In this document: positions 1 through 11,766 of the stretch, in pieces | Position numbering within the stretch: the first letter of the stretch is position 1 | Layout of the letters: the number at the start of each line of letters is the position of its first letter | Assembly (NCBI GenBank): GCA_004431415.1 | Contig: QPMI01000537.1 | Location: 34,622-98,621, forward strand | Reading direction: 5' to 3' | Length of the DNA: 64,000 nt | From: Cyanophora paradoxa | Lineage: Eukaryota > Glaucocystophyceae > Cyanophorales > Cyanophoraceae | The notes under the pieces: model-generated | Databases searched by the model: none | Told to the model about the DNA's origin: nothing | What the model saw: only the letters and a program-made list of their open reading frames with translations | Translations under genes and position numbers: made by a program

Positions 1-282
1 GTAGTCCGCCATTGCGGTAAAGCCATTGCGGTCCGGCTCCAGGGCTGCAGATGTTGTACCCCTGAGCCCTCGGAGGTTGTCACTGTGGCGTCGGCAGAGG
101 GGCCGCTGGTCGGTGCAGCTGGCTGCCGCCGCCACCCAACTCTCGTGCAGCCCAAAATAAAGTTTTTCCCTGGCCTTCCGGGCAGGTGCAGCTGCAGCTC
201 TGTACGTGCAGGGGGCTTCGCGTGCATGCGCTGAGTGCAAAGGGGCTTCGGCGGTTTCTCGGCATCGTCGCCACGCGCATCC
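1..282. other. Unassigned leading segment
   Basis: This stretch precedes the minisatellite. I see no convincing exon, RNA or repeat in it. It is less GC-extreme than the array that follows. Confidence 0.4.
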
Positions 283-3200
283 TGCGCGTCCCCTCGCCTC
301 CTCGACTCCCCGCAGAGGCGCCGCGCGGCCTCCTGCGGCGGGGCGCGCAGCGGGCGCGCGGGGGGCGCGGGCGGGGCTGCACGGCTCGCTCGGCGGCGGT
401 GGAGGGCGTCGGCGGCGCCCCGGCGTCGTCCCGTCGCCTCCTCGGCTCCCCGCGGCGGCGCCGCGCGGCCTCCTGCGTCGGGGCGCGCGCGGGCTCGGGG
501 GGGCGCGGGCGGGGCTGCACGGGCTCGCTCGGCGGCGGTGGAGGGCGTCGGCGGCGCCCGGCGTCGTCCCGTCGCCTCCTCGGCTCCCCGCGGCGGCGCC
601 GCGCGGCCTCCTGCGTCGGGGCGCGCGGCGGGCTCGGGGGGCGCGGGCGGGGCTGCACGGGCTCGCTCGGCGGCGGTGGAGGGCGTCGGCGGCGCCCCGG
701 CGTCGTCCCTCGCCTCCTCGGCTCCCCGCGGCGGCGCCGCGCGGCCTCCTGCGGCGGGGCGCGCGGCGGGCTCGGGGGGGCGCGGGCGGGGCTGCACGGG
801 CTCGCTCGGCGGCGGTGGAGGGCGTCGGCGGCGCCCCGGCGTCGTCCCGTCGCCTCCTCGGCTCCCCGCGGCGGCGCCGCGCGGCTCCTGCGTCGGGGCG
901 CGCGGCGGGCTCGGGGGGGCGCGGGCGGGGCTGCACGGGCTCGCTCGGCGGCGGTGGAGGGCGTCGGCGGCGCCCCGGCGTCGTCCCGTCGCCTCCTCGG
1001 CCCCCGCGGCGGCGCCGCGCGGCCTCCTGCGGCGGGGCGCGCGGCGGGCTCGGGGGGGGCGCGGGCGAGGCTGCACGGGCTCGCTCGGCGGCGGTGGAGG
1101 GCGTCGGCGGCGCCCCGGCTTCGTCCCCTCGCCTCCTCGGCTCCCCCGGCGGCGCCGCGCGGCCTCCTGCGGCGGGGCGCGCGGCGGGCTCGAGGGGGCG
1201 CGGGCGGGGCTGCACGGGCTCGCTCGGCGGCGGTGGAGGGCGTTGGCGGCGCCCCGGCTTCGTCCCGTCGCCTCCTCGGCTCCCCGCGGCGGCGCCGCGC
1301 GGCCTCCTGCGTCGGGGCACGCGGCGGGCTCGGGGGGGCGCGGGCGGGGCTGCACGGGCTCGCTCGGCGGCGGTGGAGGGCGTCGGCGGCGCCCGGCGTC
1401 GTCCCGTCGCCTCCTCGGCTCCCCGCGGCGGCGCCGCGCGGCCTCCTGCGTCGGGGCGCGCGGCGGGCTCGGGGGGGCGCGGGCGGGGCTGCACGGGCTC
1501 GCTCGGCGGCGGTGGAGGGCGTCGGCGGCGCCCCGGCGTCGTCCCGTCGCCTCCTCGGCTCCCCGCGGCGGCGCCGCGCGGCCTCCTGCGTCGGGGCGCG
1601 CGGCGGGCTCGGGGGGGCGCGGGCGGGGCTGCACGGGCTCGCTCGGCGGCGGTGGAGGGCGTCGGCGGCGCCCCGGCGTCGTCCCCTCGCCTCCTCGGCT
1701 CCCGCGGCGGCGCCGCGCGGCCTCCTGCGGCGGGGCGCGCGGCGGGCTCGGGGGGGCGCGGGCGGGGCTGCACGGGCTCGCTCGGCGGCGGTGGAGGGCG
1801 TCGGCGGCGCCCCGGCGTCGTCCCGTCGCCTCCTCGGCTCCCCGCGGCGGCGCCGCGCGGCCTCCTGCGTCGGGGCGCGCGGCGGGCTCGGGGGGGCGCG
1901 GGCGGGGCTGCACGGGCTCGCTCGGCGGCGGTGGAGGGCGTCGGCGGCGCCCCGGCGTCGTCCCGTCGCCTCCTCGGCCCCCGCGGCGGCGCCGCGCGGC
2001 CTCCTGCGGCGGGGCGCGCGGCGGGCTCGGGGGGGCGCGGGCGAGGCTGCACGGGCTCGCTCGGCGGCGGTGGAGGGCGTCGGCGGCGCCCCGGCTTCGT
2101 CCCCTCGCCTCCTCGGCTCCCCCGGCGGCGCCGCGCGGCCTCCTGCGGCGGGGCGCGCGGCGGGCTCGAGGGGGCGCGGGCGGGGCTGCACGGGCTCGCT
2201 CGGCGGCGGTGGAGGGCGTTGGCGGCGCCCCGGCTTCGTCCCGTCGCCTCCTCGGCTCCCCGCGGCGGCGCCGCGCGGCCTCCTGCGGCGGGGCGCGCGG
2301 CGGGCTCGGGAGGGCGCGGGCGGGGCTGCACGGGCTCGCTCGGCGGCGGTGGAGGGCGTCGGCGGCGCCCCGGCGTCGTCCCTCGCCTCCTCGGCCCCCG
2401 CGGCGGCGCCGCGCGGCCTCCTGCGTCGGGGCGCGCGGCGGGCTCGGGGGGGCGCGGGCGGGGCTGCACGGGCTCGCTCGGCGGCGGTGGAGGGCGTCGG
2501 CGGCGCCCCGGCGTCGTCCCGTCGCCTCCTCGGCCCCCGCGGCGGCGCCGCGCGGCCTCCTGCGACGGGGCGCGCGGCGGGCTCGGGGGGGCGTGGGCGG
2601 GGCTGCACGGGCTCGCTCGGCGGCGGTGGAGGGCGTCGGCGGCGCCCCGGCGTCGTCCCGTCGCCTCCTCGGCCCCCGCGGCGGCGCCGCGCGGCCTCCT
2701 GCGGCGGGGCGCGCGGCGGGCTCGGGGAGGGCGCAGGCGGGGCTGCACGGGCTCGCTCGGCGGCGGTGGAGGGCGTCGGCGGCGCCCCGGCGTCGTCCCC
2801 TCGCCTCCTCGACTCCCGCGGCGGCGCCGCGCGGCCTCCTGCGGCGGGGCGCGCGGCGGGCTCGGGGGGGCGCGGGCGGGGCTGCACGGGCTCGCTCGGC
2901 GGCGGTGGAGGGCGTCGGCGGCGCCCCGGCGTCGTCCCGTCGCCTCCTCGGCTCCCCGCGGCGGCGCCGCGCGGCCTCCTGCGTCGGGGCGCGCGCCGGG
3001 CTCGGGGGGGCGCGGGCGGGGCTGCACGGGCTCGCTCGGCGGCGGTGGAGGGCGTCGGCGGCGCCCCGGCGTCGTCCCGTCGCCTCCTCGGCTCCCCGCG
3101 GCGGCGCCGCGCGGCCTCCTGCGTCGGGGCACGCGGCGGGCTCGGGGGGGCGCGGGCGGGGCTGCACGGGCTCGCTCGGCGGCGGTGGAGGGCGTCGGCG

Positions 3201-3627
3201 GCGCCCCGGCGTCGTCCCCTCGACTCCTCGGCTCCCCGCGGCGGCGCCGCGCGGCCTCCTGCGGCGGGGCGCGCGGCGGGCTCGGGGAGGGCGCGGGCGG
3301 GGCTGCACGGGCTCGCTCGGCGGCGGTGGAGGGCGTTGGCGGCGCCCCGGCGTCGTCCCTCGACTCCTCGGCTCCCGCGGCGGCGCCGCGCGGCCTCCTG
3401 CGGCGGGGCGCGCGGCGGGTTCGGGGAGGGCGCGGGCGGGGCTGCACGGGCTCGCTCGGCGGCGGTGGAGGGCGTTGGCGGCGCCCCGGCGTCGTCCCGT
3501 CGCCTCCTCGGCTCCCCGCGGCGGCGCCGCGTGGCCTCCTGCGTCGGGGCGCGCGGCGGGCTCGGGGGGGGCGCGGGCGGGGCTGCACGGGCTCGCTCGG
3601 CGGCGGTGGAGGGCGTTGGCGGCGCAC
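283..3627. repeat. 139-bp GC-rich minisatellite, about 24 tandem copies
   Basis: A unit recurs with starts near 421, 559, 698, 837 and 976 and on to about 3626, giving a period of 138-140 bp. The marker string is cggcgtcgtccc. Copies differ by single substitutions (cgtcg/cttcg, tgcgtc/tgcggc) and by small indels in G or C runs. Because 139 is not a multiple of three, all frames stay open, so the long ORFs here are compositional artefacts. The array ends about 35 bp before the start codon of the peptidase-recombinase ORF, so it may be part of that element's 5' region. It contains many G4 tracts. Confidence 0.93.
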
Positions 3628-3660
3628 GGGGCAGGAAAAGATGCGCCCCCCGCGCCCGCG

Positions 3661-5382
3661 ATGGCGGCGCTCTCGGCGGTGACCGACACCCACGAGCTCT
3701 GCCTGTTCGAGGGGCCCTACGGCCCCGCGCGCCTCGCGGTCCTCCGCACGGACGCGGGCCCCGGCGTCTGCGTGGCCGAGCTGGCCCGCCTCGTCGGCTT
3801 CGCCGGCGACAACGCGCGGTTCGCTGCGGAGTACGGGGTCCCCGTCCGGCCGCTCGCCGACTGGAACGCCGTGCTCCTCCTCGAATGCCTCGGGGCCGTC
3901 GCCCGCGGCTTCTGCAACGCCCAGGAGCGCCCGCCGCACGTCCTCGCGCTCCGCTACGTCGAGGAGGTGGTGAGCGGCGCGTGGGAGCGCTCGGACGACG
4001 CGCGCATGCACCGGGCGGCGGCGAGCCTCTTCGCGGGCCTCGAGCGGCGGCGGCAGGCCCGCCTCGAGCGGCTCGAGATGGGCGTCCTCTGGGCCGCGGG
4101 CGCGCGGTTCCTCGCCGTGCGCGCGCGCCGCGTCGAGACGCCGGAGCTCCAGTGGTGGGTGCCCCTCGCGAGCGTCGCCCAGGCCGTCTACGGCGACTCG
4201 CGCTCCACGAACTGCGTCCGGATGGAGATCATGAGGCGCTGCCCCGACCTCGCGGTGGGCGGGCCGCACCGCTTCGAGGCGAGCACACGGACGGTGGGGC
4301 GGGAGCGGCTCGCCCTCCTCACCCGCACCCTCGTCTACTACGGCGGTCTCGGCGCCGACATCGCCGCCAACGGCTCGGCGCGCCGCTGGGCCTTCCTCTC
4401 GACACTCGGCGTCGAGAGGCTGCTCGCGGGGCTGCCGGACCGCGACGGGGCGCGCGCCGCCGCCGAGTTCAAGCGCGCCCGCCTCCTTTTCGAGGGGGCC
4501 GACCCCGCGTCGCTCGAGGGGGCCCCCTCGCTCCCGCTCGCCCCGCCCCGCCGCATCTGCCTCTTCGGGCGCAAGTCCTGGCTCACGGTGAGCGACGGGA
4601 GGCCCGCGCGCGCGCGCGAGGCGGCGGGCGCTCACCTGAGCGGCGCGCGCGCAGGACACGGAGATCGCGAACGTGATGACGCTCCAGCTGCTTCGGGCCG
4701 GCGCGGGGCGCCGGGTGGTGGCGCTGTACCCCATGCACGTCGAGATCTTCGGCTCCGTCCTCCGCCGCTACGCGCGGCTCGACGAAGCGAAGCGCGAGCG
4801 CCGACCTCTCGGGGCCGCCGAGCGGGGCGCCTGCGTCCTGTGCCCCCTGAGCCTCGGAAACTTGCGGCGCGGGGCGGAGCGTACCCCGGGATGGTCCGCG
4901 GGGGGCCACTGGTGCCTCCTCGCCGTCGACGGGGCCTCGAAGCTCGTCCGCTGGTTCGACTCGCTCGGCGGCGCGCCGGAGACGGGCCTGGAGCGCGCGG
5001 CCAAGGCCGCCTTCCCGCGGGGGGCCCCTTTGTCAGCGAGACGCGGGGCCGCCTCCAGGTCGGGGACGGGTACCAGTGCGGGCCGTGGACGCTCTGGTTC
5101 GCCGAGGCGCTCACGATGGAGGTGCTGACTTCGTTCCCGTGGTCGGACGAGATCGACAGCGGCTCCCTGGCCTACGTGCGCGCGGGTGAGCCGGTGTCGG
5201 CGGCGATCGCGGCGGAGAACGGGCGGTTCATCACGGAGAAGCGCGAGGCGTACCGCTCGCTGCTCGAGGGCGGCGTCGTGGACCAGGCCGTGGCGCTCTT
5301 CGACGAGGATTCGCTGCCGGACGCCGAGCGCGTCGTCCTCCCGCCCACCGGCGAGAGGGCGGCCCGAAAGGGCAGCAAGCCC

Positions 5383-5416
<34 letters not shown>

Positions 5417-6443
5417 GTCCGCCACCCTCGCCGTCCTCGTCCTCGGCGACCTCGTCGGTCGAGGGGGGAGGCGTCGGTCGTCAACGACGTCGGCACCGTC
5501 GCCCGCCTGCTGGGGTACGTCAATCAGCGCGAGCGGGGGATCAGGCCGCTCGACATGGGGCTGCTCACCCGCGCCGACTTTGTCAAGATCTACCTCCGCT
5601 TCCTCCGCTACCTCCGCGAGGAGCGCCGCCTCGCGCCGGGGACCCTCGCCGGGTACACGCAGAGCGTCATGCAGGCGTGCGCCTTTGTCCATGCCCGCAC
5701 GGGCGGCGAGGCGGCGGGGGCCGAGGGGCCGCACGCGAGGCCCCTCCGAACCTGAAGACGCAGCTCGAACGCGAGAAGAAGCAGCGCCGGGGGTGGAAGG
5801 GGCGGGGACCGAACTGGATCTCGCTCGAGACGGTGCTGAAGGCGCGGTCCGACGCCCTCGCGGCGCACGAGGCGGCGCCGCTCCCCATCGACAAGGCCAA
5901 GGCCCTCCGGGAAGCGATCCTGATCGGGTTCTTGAGCATCACGCCGGCGCGGGTCGGCGTCGTGAGGCGCCTGCGCATCGGTCAGACGCTGCGGCGCGAC
6001 GGCGGGGCCTGGGCGATCTCGCTCACCGAGATGCGGCACGAGACGGGGGAGCTGGTGTCGAAGACGGCCAAATCGCACGGCGCCATCGTCTTGCCGGTGG
6101 CGGGGCCGCTGCAGGGGCCGCTCGAGGCGTACGTCTCCAAGTACCGGCGCCTCCTCCTCCCCGAGGGCGGCGCCGACGAGGGCTGGCTCTTCGCCTCCTC
6201 CTCCGGCGGCTGCCTCTCCGAGTCCGGGTGGGCCGTCTTCTGCCGCAAGGTCGGCGCCCCGCCGCGCGCACGGGGCCCCGCGGCCGGGCTCACGCGTTCG
6301 GACCATGATCAGGTGATGGTCAAGTACACGGGGGTCCCCGCTGCCGGGCGCGCGCGAGGCGCCCGAAAGTGCTGTACTACGTCCGGAAAGAGCGTTGGTC
6401 ATGCTAGCCGGTCGGCGGACGTGACAGATGCGCCGCTGGTCTG
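3661..6443 (+). CDS. Mobile-element protein: Ulp1/C48-like cysteine peptidase plus tyrosine-recombinase-like region (frame-broken)
   Basis: The start is the ATG at 3661. Exon 1 runs 3661-4587, a GT-AG intron lies at 4588-4654, and exon 2 starts at 4655. Exon 1 encodes about 309 residues with two similar modules: one has VCVAELARLVGFAGD, the other WVPLASVAQAVYGDSR. They vaguely recall Bro-N/KilA-type domains (inference). Exon 2 shows the C48 signature in order: GGHWCLLAVD (His), WFDSLGG (Asp), then GDGYQCGPW (Gln/Cys). After a linker with a poly-Ala run comes a helical domain (LLTRADFVKIYLRFLRYLR) and then FLSITPARVGVVRRLR with a candidate catalytic Arg. Next is a strand region with KTAKSHGAIVLPV. 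Together these resemble a tyrosine recombinase. I could not find the terminal H-x-x-R and Tyr. The reading frame changes near 5025, 5465 and 5740, each time at a G run, so this copy is decayed or the consensus has indels. Crypton-like or virus-like elements are the nearest concept. Confidence 0.6.
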
Positions 6444-7960
6444 AGGCTCGGTGGCTGACGATTCTGTCAGAACCAGCTGCCCGGTTGCGCAGGTTAAGAG
6501 AGTGAGTAGCAGGTCAATGTTTACCAAGAGCGTTCAAGCCGCCGCGCGCTGGTTCCGCTGGGACCTCGCGCTGAAGCTGCCTATAGCTAGGAAACTTGGC
6601 TAGCTATAGCTAGTTATTTTGCTTTTTTGTCTTTATGCCCCCTGGGCAGCCCCCGCAGTGCTGGTGTCTAGAGACTGTGGCCGGTAATTCACCAAAAAAA
6701 AATATAGCTAGCGCTCCCTGGCAAAAGGGACTTGAACTTTTCTGTACCCCCCAAAATGGAAAGTCGCGTCATTTCGAGTCTCAGAGAGTCTTGAAGCCTT
6801 GAAGCCCTATAGCTAGGCCTGTGTGAAGCCCTGTGGTTGCACATTGATAACACTGGCATACTAGCCGCGGACAACGCAGGCTAGAAGCGGCGGTGCTACC
6901 TACGGGGGCGAGAAGCCGCGGACGACGCAGGCAGGGCCCTCTGAAGGGGGGCGTGCACTCCCCCTGGGGTTCCTACAAACTACGAGCCTCGGAGGCCCTG
7001 AGGGGGACTCCGGGACGAGGGGGGGAGCTCGAGGCCTGCCGCGGCGGGGCCCGCAGGCGAAGACGGAGGAGCTAGGCCTAGGGAGGAAGCCGGGGCGCCG
7101 GCCGCCGCCGGGGCATGCGCAGCTGCAGCCGGCGCCGGATCGGAGAGCGGGGCGGGGCTCCCGGCGGGGTCAAGCCCTTGGCCGGCGCCGGCGCCGGGCT
7201 TGCGGCAATCGCATGCCTGAGGGGGGGGTACCCTTCCGCATGCCCTTAACAAAAGCTTAGCTAGCGCTTACTAAGTTAAGCTTAAGCTTGGCGCTGTATA
7301 TGTACATGTACATGTACTACGGTAGCGAACCCACCCTTTAATTTCCAGCCTTTGCCGCCTTTTCACTGGGCCAGACCCACGGATCATCGGATGCTCTTGC
7401 AAAATTGCCGCCTTTCCAGACCCACGACGGAAGCTTTCTCGCCTTGATGACCCACTGCTCCTGTGGCACTGCGGCATGCATATGGGGCGGAACTCCGCCG
7501 GCGCCGCCGCTGCTGCTGACGTGTCGACGTCGACGTCGACGTCGCCCTCATGATCATCGCCTTCGAATTCGCTGGGCGGAGATCTAGAGCTCCGAGGCTC
7601 GAAGAGCTCGCTGCAGCTGCAGGCTGCCGTTGAAACGAGATGTTGCCGTCGGCCCCCTTGCCGATCAGCGTCTGCACGCTCTTGCTCTTGGGCGGCATGC
7701 CGCTGGCCTTAAGATTGCGAACGCAGGCTTCGGCCCCCCTCCCCCCCCCCCCCCCCCCCCCCCCCCCGCCAGGGCTTGAGCCGGCTTGAGCCGGCCAAAA
7801 GCCGGGCAAGGGCTTGACCCCCCAGCCCGGCTCAAGCCCTTGGCTCAAGGGCTTGACCGCAAGCCGCAGGCCTAGTAGCCACCATGGCCAAGCGAGGTCT
7901 AGGGCTAGGAATTCGAAGTAGCTCTCAAAATGGTATACGTATACCCATCTTAGTTCTTCA
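6444..7960. other. Intergenic region with repeats, no supported gene
   Basis: It contains CTAGCTATAGCTAG-type runs (6580-6620, 6700-6720, 6810), a TGTACATGTACATGTAC palindrome near 7300 and an alternating GTCGAC run near 7520-7545. A diverged pair of gccgcggacracgcagg repeats lies near 6865 and 6910. A short minus-strand ORF beginning MPPKSKSVQTLIGKG (about 7700 downwards) might be a broken transposase start, but nothing supports it further. Confidence 0.4.
7741..7767. repeat. Poly-C tract, 27 C
   Basis: An uninterrupted run of cytosines (poly-G on the other strand). It is one of many long C/G homopolymers in this window. Confidence 0.95.
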
Positions 7961-10949
7961 ATGACGTATACCCGTCCACGGCTTCAAGTCCACAATTTAA
8001 GCGAACAGCGCAGGCCCAGATTCGAGCGCAGGCCCGTCCCGAAGCACATCTTCACGGCGACGCGGATCCACCGCATCGGATTTGCGGAGCTCATCGGGGA
8101 CGCGCTGAAGTCCTTCCCAATCATCGCCCGCGGCGTGTTTGCGGATGACCGCTCGCCGCCGCTGTTCGAGGTCACGAACGCGCGGCTCCTCGGCCCGGTG
8201 GGAGACGCCCGCCGCGCCAAAGTGCTCTCCGTGGCGGCGAACCGCAGGGACCTGCGCCTGTGCGTGGATGGATATGCAGAGCAGTTTTTGCGCCCTCTCT
8301 GATTCAGATGCGCAGCTACGTGTTGTACACGGACGGCTGGCTCGAGGCGTACGACGCGGCGCTCCTGCGGCGGGTCTGGGGCGTGCAGGCGTTCGCCTTG
8401 AAGGGCCAGCAGCTCCCGCGGCACCGGTGCGAGCAGGCCGGCACCGAGCTAGCGTCGGTTAGGTAAGGCCCCTGCAGCGTGGTGGAGGCGGACGAGGCGA
8501 CGGGCCTCATCATCGTCAACACATGCTTCATGGACGAGCATGTGCGTTGGGAGGAGAGCTTCGGTCAGCTCCTCTGAGCTCACCCTTCTCTCAGATCCGC
8601 TTCTACGAGCCTGTGGCGGGCCGCATGGCGTACCGCATCGAGCCGAAGCTGACGCTGCCGGCGCCGCCCTCGGCGACGACGACGCCGCCGAGCACGGGCC
8701 GGGCGCGCCCCACTGAGGCCAAGGCGAACCGCTACGCGTCGGCGATCCAGCGGATGTTCCGCAAGCACCTGGCGCGAAGTGGGAGGAGCGCATGCGCTGC
8801 CTCGTCAGCGGCGGCGGCGGCGCGGCTGGGGCCGACGAGGGCCCGGATGGCGGCCTCGTGGACTCGACGGTGCGCGTGTGGGACGTCGAGGGGGAGCTGC
8901 GGAAGCCGCTGGCGGTGGGGGAGCAGCGCACGACGCCGCGCTGCAAGGCGGCGCGGGTGCTGCAGGGCCACACGCGGGCCGTCACGGGCGTCGCGTACCT
9001 GCCGCGCTCGGCCCTCGTCGTCTCGGCGTCGCTGGACCGCTCCATCCGCTTCTGGGACCCGATGGCCCGCCCCCACGCCCTCACCATCCCCGAAGCCCCG
9101 CCGTGCGCGCCCCCTGAGGGCTTCTTCCTTCTCGCGCTGATCCCATCTCAGGCACGTCCGCGTCTGGCCGGGCTACTATGAGCCACTGAAGATGGAGTGG
9201 ACCAACAGCAACCAGGTCCGCCTCCGTTGTCTCTGCCGCGCCGCCCCCGCCAAACGCTCCTCCCCACAGCCCTTCAGCGAGTGCCTGAAGCTCACCACGG
9301 CCCACGTCGCCCACGTGCGCGCCTCCCCTCCTCTACACCCGCGCCTCTAACCCCCCGCAGCGGCTGGAGGCGGTGGCGTGCCCGCTGACGGCGAGCGGGG
9401 AGGACCCGTCGGCGGTCTTCGAGGTGCTGCTGGCGTCGACGCGGGACCCCGTGCTGGGCGCCAAGAAGAGCGCCGTCTGCGCGTGGATCGTCTCCGGCAA
9501 CGAGGTCACCGTCGAGGCGCACCGCTTCGACGACCCCGCCAAGCAGGAGGTCCTCGACGAGTGCGAGGAGTTCGCCCTCCGCGACTGGCACCGCCTCCTC
9601 GTCCGCTACTCGGGCGTCGCCACGCGGGCGCTGCAGGACGCCGGCGAGGCCGACCTGCGTCGCGAGGCCCGCCGCCAGCTGCTGGACAGCGCCTTCCGCA
9701 GCGCGTGGCTCGACCGCGGCGGGCCGCACGCGGCGCTCCGGCCTGACGCCCTCCAGCGGATCTTCTCGCTGGCGCAGGAGAAGGCCGCGGGGCTCTACCG
9801 CCGCTCGGCGCAGCCGCACCTCTCGGCGGACGAGGCCTACCGCCTGCTGGTCGACCACGGGCACTTCACGGGCCGCAACCTCGCGACGCCCAGCGCCTTC
9901 TGCCGCTTCCTCCACCCGCTCCTCGCCCCCGAGAGCCGCACCGCGGCGGCCGCCGCCGCGGAGATCGCCGCCAAGCAGGGCCGGCCCTCCGCGGGCGCCC
10001 CCAGGAGCTTCAAGACCTCCCTCATCCCCGCCTCCTGTGCGTTTTCAACTCTCTCTCGTCTGCTCCGCGGCTCACCCTCGCGCAGCGGAGGTGGCGGGGG
10101 CGACGAAGACCTCGCTGGAGGCGGCCGTGCACTCCCTCGGCATGCCGCAGCCGCGTGCTGGACGACCTCGACGCGGAGGCCGCCGCCTCACCGGACGGCC
10201 GCGTCAACCCGGACACCTTTGCCCGCGCTGATGCTCCCTTTATGCTCTGTTCTTTCTACTTCTCGCTTAAGTGTCCGCAGTCGGGGCGATGGGCGAGCTG
10301 CTGACGGGCGCGGCGCCCGCCGGCGACGACGGTCTCGGCCCGGGCGAGCGTGAGCAGGCCCGCGTCCTCCGCGCCGTCTTCGAGGGGTACAATCTATTCT
10401 TAGAGATGAGATACGTACCCCCTGACGGCCCGCAGGCGGATGCTGGACCGGCCAGGCAGGTCAGGTGCCTAGCCCCCGACCTGCCTGGCCGGACCTATCC
10501 GAGTAAATTTTTTTTCTGGTGGTCAGGTGCCTGCGGCAGCGCAGCCCCGGGGCCTCGGCGGCGCCCCTCTCCCTCCTCGCTGGCTCGACCCGCAGGCGGC
10601 GGGCCCCCATTGCCTCGACAGACTGGCGCCGCCGCCTCGACGGACTGGGGCTGGGGCCTCGCCCCCCGCGGCTACCCCGACCCGCACCTGCTCGTGCACC
10701 CGCGGCCGTGGCGGCGCGTGGGGCGGGTGCTTCCCGCCGTGGACGAGGCGCGGCGGGGCTGGCTGCCCCCCGAGATGGACGACGCCGCCGCCTACATGCT
10801 CGACTGGCTCCTCACTCGAGCTCTCTACGACGACTTCTGCGACGGGTCTACGGCCTCCAGACATCAACTTTGTCCTTTTCTCATAAGAGTTTAGGTTGCA
10901 GGACATGTCGTCGCCGTTTGCGCCCTTCATGGAGCCGATCGTACACATC
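7961..10949 (+). CDS. WD-repeat protein with EF-hand-like C-terminal region (multi-exon)
   Basis: Open segments join by plausible GT-AG introns. An exon ending near 8260 splices to 8310 (MRSYVLYTDGWLEAYD). A donor near 8427 joins 8479 (VVEADEATGLIIVN). The donor after FMDEH (about 8541) joins IRFYEPVAGRM at 8595. A frame break lies near 8770 before KWEERMRCLVSG. Two clear WD blades follow: VDSTVRVWDV and LQGHTRAVTGVAYLP...VVSASLDRSIRFWDP. Later exons are HVRVWPGYYEPLKMEW (about 9153) and FSECLKLTTAHVAHV (9271). The long exon 9361-10020 is helical and holds LSADEAYRLLVDHGHF, followed near 10165 by LDDLDAEAA...DGRVNPDTF, an EF-hand-like loop. The last recognisable exon ends FAPFMEPIVHIV near 10949. 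A scaffold role is inferred. The 5' start (ATG at 7961) and 3' end are uncertain. Confidence 0.55.
10448..10492. repeat. Perfect 15-bp stem hairpin inside the WD gene
   Basis: The arms are 10448-10462 (ccggccaggcaggtc) and 10478-10492, its exact reverse complement, with a 15-nt loop. It lies in a presumed intron just before the last recognisable exon. Confidence 0.85.
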
Positions 10950-11003
10950 GTGAGGCCTCCCCCCCCCTCCCAAAAAAATTTGCTCGGATAGGTCCGGCCA
11001 GCC
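10482..11003. repeat. Inverted repeat pair flanking an exon
   Basis: The segment at about 10482-10518 (ctggccggacctatccga then T-rich) reappears inverted at about 10967-11003 (A-rich, then tcggataggtccggccag). The pair brackets the 10.54-10.95 kb exon of the WD gene. The copies may be short intronic elements. Confidence 0.8.
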
Positions 11004-11766
11004 AGGGAGGGGGTTTCCCCCCTCCCCGCGCGCCGCTGTTTCCAGCGGCTCGGCCGGACCGGTCTCCCCCCCCCTCCCCTCCTCGCGCAGTCCTCCCCGC
11101 GCGCCTCACCCTCTGCTGTGAGAATTCGAAGGTGCCCTCAGCTTCTTTCGAGGTTCAGCTTTCGTGACTTCACCAGGTCCTCTGGCGCCGGCAGCCCCCT
11201 CCCCGATCTGCGCATGTCAGGCTGTTATAGACTGCTGTTATTGTACAAGTCAAAAACTACACTACATCCATATCCCTATTCCTGGTCATCTCGAGTCTCG
11301 CGTCGCTTCTGGCGGCGTCCGAAGACGAGTGACCAGGGGATCACGAAGAGACCGAGGGCTTTCTGGAGGACTACCAGCAAAAATCTGAGAGGAATCGCAA
11401 CGAAGGCTAGGGAGCTGGTCAGCTATGGCAACAGATAGAACGCGCTCTGTGAGGGCTACAAAAGGCTCGAAGCCGAATATGCGAGAGAATGCGTGAAGCC
11501 ACTCAGCTCGAAACCCCCATTCGCTACTTTCTAGTGGCCACCGTTTGAAGAATACACTTTGAGGCTTGTTGCTCGCGGCCTGAAACACGTGGCCGAACGC
11601 GTCCAGGATAAGAGACACAACGCCCAGTATTGCAATCATGCTCCTGGACCGTCGCTGTCCGGATGGATGCGGTAAGACAGCTCGACTAAGAGACGAGTGA
11701 TCGGAAGAAGACGCGCCTGCACGACGTGGAAAAGGGGCGCACCGGCACCAAGTACAGTGAGTATCA
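11004..11766. other. Intergenic or 3' region, nothing firm
   Basis: Long ORFs exist on both strands but none has a recognisable domain. A minus-strand stretch near 11640-11450 (MIAILGVVSLILDAFGHVF) could be a hydrophobic exon downstream of the next feature. I do not assign it. Confidence 0.3.

Noticed and set aside
186-3640. ORFs of 900 to over 2000 residues on both strands
   Set aside because: They are the open frames of a GC-rich 139-bp tandem array lacking stops. The protein changes frame with each unit and has no domain beyond Arg/Ala/Gly/Pro repetition.
7384-7848. Minus-strand ORF beginning MPPKSKSVQTLIGKG as a transposase
   Set aside because: Only the first 15-20 residues look protein-like. 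The rest is low-complexity Thr/Ser/Arg with no catalytic motif.
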